Assembly (NCBI GenBank): GCA_947258735.1
Contig: CAMYJJ010000132.1
Coordinates: forward strand, 1 to 8,344
DNA from: Thermodesulfovibrionia bacterium
Lineage (GTDB): Bacteria; Nitrospirota; Thermodesulfovibrionia; UBA6902
DNA: 8,344 nucleotides
Reading direction: 5' to 3'
Positions within the stretch are counted from its first letter, which is position 1; each line of letters opens with the position of its first letter. The notes beneath the pieces are model-generated. The model saw only the letters and a program-made list of their open reading frames with translations. It was not told the DNA's origin and made no database searches. The position numbers and the translations under genes are program-made. Shown here one piece after another: positions 5,738-8,344 of the stretch.

Positions 5738-7051
5738 TCAAGAGTGAACATCTCTCTTACCCTGTTCTACAAGCTTCATCTTATCTATCAATCCGTTGGA
5801 GCTATTGGTAATCTCCACCTTCAGCATTTTTTCCAATTTTTTCTTCACATCACCGGAGCAGCAGTCCTCAATATACTCCTTCAACGAAAGCAGGGCATTG
5901 TCATGGCAGAATTTTTTCATTTTTTCATTCTCTGCAAGATGCCTGAACTGTTCCCCGCTTCTGCCTTCCCTGTAACAGGCGGTGCACAGGCTGGGGATCA
6001 TGCCCTTGTCAGCAAGTTTCTGTATCACCTGTTCAAGATTTCTGCTGTCACCTATGTCAAACTGTTCTGTGTCACCTTTTTCAATATATCCCCAGGGGCT
6101 TGTCCGGGAACCGGCTGATATCTGTGATGCTCCCTTTGTAAGAAGCTCATCCCTCAGATCTGCACATTCCCTTGTCGAGACTACCACCCCGGCATACGGG
6201 AGAGCGAGCCTGTAAATGGCTACAATTTTTTTCAGGTCCCCATCTGATACCCTGTATGTATCAAAATCTACTTCTGATCCTTCTGCCGGCTGCAATCGGG
6301 GCACAGAAAGTGTATGAGGCCCGAACCCGTATTTATTAATTAACCTCCTGGCATGGGCAATTAACGCCCCAACTTCCCAGCGCCAGTCGTACAGTCCAAG
6401 AAGCACACCCATACCCACATCTTCAAAGCCCGCTTCTATGGCCCTGTCCATCACATTCAGTCTGGATGCATAGTCAGCTTTTGTACCCGTTGGATGTAAA
6501 TATCTGTATGAAGGAATGTGATACGTCTCCTGGAAGCACTGGTATACGCCAATCCCGCTGGCCTTGAGTTTTTTGAAATCGCTGACACTCATCGGAGCTG
6601 TATTGGCATGCAGTATTCTGATATCGGTGCTGCTGTAAATTGCATCAGCTACTTTTTTAAAGTAGTCTACGCCAGTACGTTTCGCGTGTTCGCTGGCAAC
6701 GAGGAGCAGCCTTCTGTACCCTTTGCTGGCAAGAAACTCCGCTTCCTGAACTGCCTCATCAATGGTCAGACTCTTTCTCCTTGCATCTTTGTTGCCGGTC
6801 CTGAAACCGCAATACAGACAGTCATTCATACATTCATTTGAAAGATAAAGGGGAGCAAACAACACCACTCTTCTGCCATAGACTTTTTCCTTGACCCTGT
6901 TAGCGGCTTCATACACTTCTTCCCAGGCTTCTCTGTCATGCAGGTCTATCAAAGCCGAAACTTCCGTCAGATTCAGAACCTGAAGATCCAGAGACTTGTC
7001 AAGGATTTCTCTAATTAATACTCTGTCACTTTTTGATTTAATATTTTTCAT
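5738..7051 (-). CDS. thiH: Radical SAM tyrosine lyase in the ThiH position, HydG-like
   Basis: A 437-residue radical SAM enzyme expected to cleave tyrosine to p-cresol and dehydroglycine. ThiH does this to feed ThiG; HydG does it to make CO and cyanide for [FeFe]-hydrogenase. The SAM cluster cysteines are C74, C78 and C81 (CX3CX2C in CMNDCLYCGF). QETYH lies at 174-178. Two features are HydG-like. GPHTLSVPRLQPA (244-256) has H246 where HydG has the histidine that binds the extra iron. A C-terminal C356-x2-C359-x22-C382 matches the auxiliary-cluster motif of HydG, in SLCTACYREGRSGEQF. Classical ThiH lacks this motif. The context (TPP riboswitch upstream, thiS/thiG/thiE/thiC downstream, no hydE or hydF) argues for a thiamine role. 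The ATG at 7051 has only a weak GAGAC upstream. Family membership is certain; ThiH versus HydG function is open. Confidence 0.9.
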   Translation of the reverse strand: MKNIKSKSDRVLIREILDKSLDLQVLNLTEVSALIDLHDREAWEEVYEAANRVKEKVYGRRVVLFAPLYLSNECMNDCLYCGFRTGNKDARRKSLTIDEAVQEAEFLASKGYRRLLLVASEHAKRTGVDYFKKVADAIYSSTDIRILHANTAPMSVSDFKKLKASGIGVYQCFQETYHIPSYRYLHPTGTKADYASRLNVMDRAIEAGFEDVGMGVLLGLYDWRWEVGALIAHARRLINKYGFGPHTLSVPRLQPAEGSEVDFDTYRVSDGDLKKIVAIYRLALPYAGVVVSTRECADLRDELLTKGASQISAGSRTSPWGYIEKGDTEQFDIGDSRNLEQVIQKLADKGMIPSLCTACYREGRSGEQFRHLAENEKMKKFCHDNALLSLKEYIEDCCSGDVKKKLEKMLKVEITNSSNGLIDKMKLVEQGKRDVHS

Positions 7052-7070
7052 TGTCTCAAATAACTACTCA

Positions 7071-7178
7071 GGTGCAAAGCGGCAAAGGCACAGAGGCACA
7101 AAGTTTTTACAATAATACATGAAAAATATTTTAATCTTTTTTTCACTTTGTCCCTTTGCTACTGTGTGTCTTTGTTCC
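7071..7178. repeat. Imperfect low-complexity inverted repeat in the leader of the thi operon
   Basis: On the plus strand 7073-7106 is built of GCAAAG/GGCACAGAG/GCACAAAG-like units. At 7143-7178 the complementary sense appears (CACTTTGTCCCTTTGC, TGTGTGTCTTTGTTCC), around an AT-rich centre. It lies between the riboswitch terminator and the first thi gene and does not look coding. It may be a small inserted repeat that lengthened the leader to about 150 bases after the terminator. Confidence 0.45.
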
Positions 7179-7200
7179 TGTCAGTGCAGTTATCTTCTCC

Positions 7201-7249
7201 AAAATAAAAAACCGTACTCCCGGTATGGCACAAGCCAAAGGAAATACGG
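7201..7249 (-). terminator. Intrinsic terminator, expression platform of the TPP riboswitch
   Basis: In minus-strand RNA, CCGUAUUUCC (7249-7240) pairs with GGGAGUACGG (7221-7212) over 10 bp including two G-U pairs. It is followed directly by GUUUUUUAUUUU (7211-7200). The wobble pairs exist only in the minus-strand RNA, which shows the strand. An alternative antiterminator is visible: AAGGAAA of the aptamer 3' side (7274-7268) can pair with UUUCCUU (7244-7238) and would break the terminator stem. TPP binding should therefore favour termination before the thi genes. Confidence 0.85.
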
Positions 7250-7261
7250 AATATGATTTCG

Positions 7262-7352
7262 CTTCCCTTTCCTTCGCTGGGATTAACCAGTTCAGGTTCG
7301 GAGGGTCTCCCGATGTTCCGGGACTCTCAGGCAATGCCTCCCCTAGGGTAGA
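7262..7352 (-). promoter_or_regulatory. TPP riboswitch aptamer (THI element)
   Basis: The minus-strand RNA has the conserved TPP aptamer parts in order. P1 is formed by CUACCCU (7352-7346 region) with AGGGAAG (7268-7262). The AGGGGAGGC...GCC of P2/P3 is followed by the CUGAGA motif (complement of 7325-7330). A P3a stem is UCCCG/CGGGA. Then come GACCCUCC, the ACCUGAACUGG...CCAGCG block of P4/P5, and AAGG. This senses thiamine pyrophosphate and matches the downstream thi genes. Short ORFs across it in either direction are not genes. Confidence 0.95.
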
Positions 7353-7357
7353 ATCAA

Positions 7358-7386
7358 AGTATACCTCTGAATGAAATGTCTGTCAA
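7358..7386 (-). promoter_or_regulatory. Sigma70-type promoter of the thi operon
   Basis: The minus strand has a perfect -35 TTGACA (7386-7381), a 17-base spacer and -10 TATACT (7363-7358). The predicted transcription start, near 7351, falls at the 5' edge of the TPP aptamer, so the nascent RNA begins with the sensor. This supports both the promoter and the riboswitch. Confidence 0.85.
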
Positions 7387-7408
7387 GCTGTGTTTTTCAG
7401 ACCTATTT

Positions 7409-7434
7409 TCTCATGTCTTCTAAAAAACATGAGA
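7409..7434. repeat. Perfect 8-bp inverted repeat upstream of the transpeptidase gene
   Basis: TCTCATGT (7409-7416) and ACATGAGA (7427-7434) flank a 10-base A-rich loop. It lies in the divergent gap between the thi promoter and the GTG start at 7454. It could be an operator or an mRNA hairpin; nothing in the sequence decides. Confidence 0.45.
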
Positions 7435-7453
7435 TTTCTGTAAAATATTCTAC

Positions 7454-8332
7454 GTGTATCAACTAATCATAATCCTGCTATGCCTTCTTTCTTATCCGGC
7501 AAGTACTGCCGCATCAGGTGCATTTCCATTAGATCATGAAAACACATCTATTATAGGAACACACAGCTCACTGACATTAAATAAAGATGAGACCCTGATC
7601 GAACTGGCCAGAATATACAATACAGGGTATAACGAAATCGTTGATGCCAATAAAAATATTGATCCCTGGATTCCCGGAAAAGGCACCCGGGTGGTCCTGC
7701 CTACTTCCTGGCTCCTTCCTGATATGATAGACAACGGGATTATCATCAATCTTGCTGAGCTGCGATTGTACTACTTCTTTACCATACAGAAATCCAGATA
7801 TGTAAAGACCTATCCTATAGGAACAGGCAGGCAGGGATTTAACACACCCGTAGGAGATTATAAGATTACGTTCAAGATCAAGGACCCGGTATGGAAGGTG
7901 CCCGAAACATCAAGAAAAGAAAACCCTGAACTGCCACTCTATGTGAAACCCGGTCCGGACAATCCACTGGGCGGGTACTGGCTGCAGCTCTCGATTGATA
8001 CCTATGGCATACACGGCACAAACCGGCCCTATGGAATAGGAAGAAACGTCAGTCAGGGATGTATCAGACTCTATCCGGAAGATATAAAGGACCTGTACAG
8101 CTATGTAAAACCCGGAACAGTGGTTAAAATAATTGATGAGCCTGTAAAAGTGGGGATGCACAAGGACAGCGTGTATATTGAGGTTCATACGTCAGACCTG
8201 ACTGAATCAGAGATTGTTCAGCTCGCGATCAATAAACTGAACAGGAAGCACCTGTTGAAGGATGTAGACACCGCATTACTGATTAATTCAATAAAAAGTG
8301 CAACAGGGCTTCCTGCCTTAGTATCAAAATAA
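7454..8332 (+). CDS. Exported L,D-transpeptidase (YkuD family) with LysM-like region
   Basis: Cell-envelope enzyme that forms 3-3 peptidoglycan cross-links or attaches proteins to peptidoglycan, using a catalytic cysteine. The 292 residues begin with a signal peptide (MYQLIIILLCLLSYPASTAASG, cleaved near residue 20). A LysM-like stretch follows (about 38-84; LNKDETLIELARIYNTG...IPGKGTRVVLP), then a YkuD catalytic domain (about 95-228). Active-site residues are H187 in HGTNRP and C203 with R205 in SQGCIRL. TGRQGFNTPVGDYKI (124-138) is a family block. A C-terminal tail (about 230-292) lies beyond the domain. The start is GTG at 7454; an in-frame stop at 7430 leaves no better upstream codon. No Shine-Dalgarno sequence is evident. 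A TAAAAT at 7441-7446 could be a -10 giving a nearly leaderless message (weak). It is divergent from the thi operon with no obvious functional link. Confidence 0.93.
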   Translation: MYQLIIILLCLLSYPASTAASGAFPLDHENTSIIGTHSSLTLNKDETLIELARIYNTGYNEIVDANKNIDPWIPGKGTRVVLPTSWLLPDMIDNGIIINLAELRLYYFFTIQKSRYVKTYPIGTGRQGFNTPVGDYKITFKIKDPVWKVPETSRKENPELPLYVKPGPDNPLGGYWLQLSIDTYGIHGTNRPYGIGRNVSQGCIRLYPEDIKDLYSYVKPGTVVKIIDEPVKVGMHKDSVYIEVHTSDLTESEIVQLAINKLNRKHLLKDVDTALLINSIKSATGLPALVSK

Positions 8333-8344
8333 TTATTTTTGCTG

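Noticed and set aside
5690..6841. Plus-strand frames opposite the thiH-position gene
   Set aside because: The minus frame carries radical SAM motifs over its whole length; the opposite frames are by-products.
5738..7051. Calling this gene hydG outright
   Set aside because: The motifs fit HydG, but the riboswitch, the thi neighbours and the absence of hydE/hydF favour a thiamine role, so function is left open.
7143..7374. Short frames on both strands over the thi leader
   Set aside because: They cross the TPP aptamer and terminator, which explain the sequence as structured RNA.

Overview
The window looks like a piece of chromosome from a Gram-negative, probably anaerobic bacterium of moderate to low GC. 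The gene styles (short ThiC, HydG-like radical SAM enzyme, orphan receiver-PAS protein, YkuD transpeptidase) would fit Nitrospirota or the former Deltaproteobacteria. That placement is an impression from protein style and was not tested by a search.

From left to right, the minus strand carries the start of trxB and all of trxA, a thioredoxin reductase/thioredoxin pair behind a near-consensus sigma70-type promoter. A divergent gene of unknown function (814-1194, plus) follows. Converging on it is a minus-strand receiver-PAS protein (1241-2122) with its own strong promoter and no effector domain. The centre (2221-7051, minus) is a thiamine biosynthesis operon transcribed as [thiH-position radical SAM gene]-thiS-thiG-thiE-thiC. 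Upstream of it lie a promoter (7358-7386), a TPP riboswitch aptamer (7262-7352) and an intrinsic terminator (7201-7249). The right end is a divergent, exported L,D-transpeptidase (7454-8332).

The operon covers both branches of thiamine synthesis. ThiC makes the pyrimidine (HMP-P). ThiG with the sulfur carrier ThiS and a tyrosine-lyase product makes the thiazole. ThiE joins the two into thiamine phosphate. TPP made downstream would switch the whole operon off through the riboswitch. No thiF, thiD, thiL or sulfur-transfer gene is visible.

Two things stand out. First, the gene in the thiH position carries the HydG hallmarks: a C-terminal CX2CX22C motif and a GPHT histidine motif, in addition to the radical SAM CX3CX2C. 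It sits in a thiamine operon with no hydE or hydF nearby. Second, the operon is heavily invaded by small palindromic repeats. Each of its three large internal gaps holds an element bounded by GTCATTC and its complement. One of these is interrupted by a second inverted-repeat element with an apparent 4-bp target duplication, and that element contains a third repeat. Two further low-complexity inverted repeats flank the thiE start and fill the leader of the first gene.
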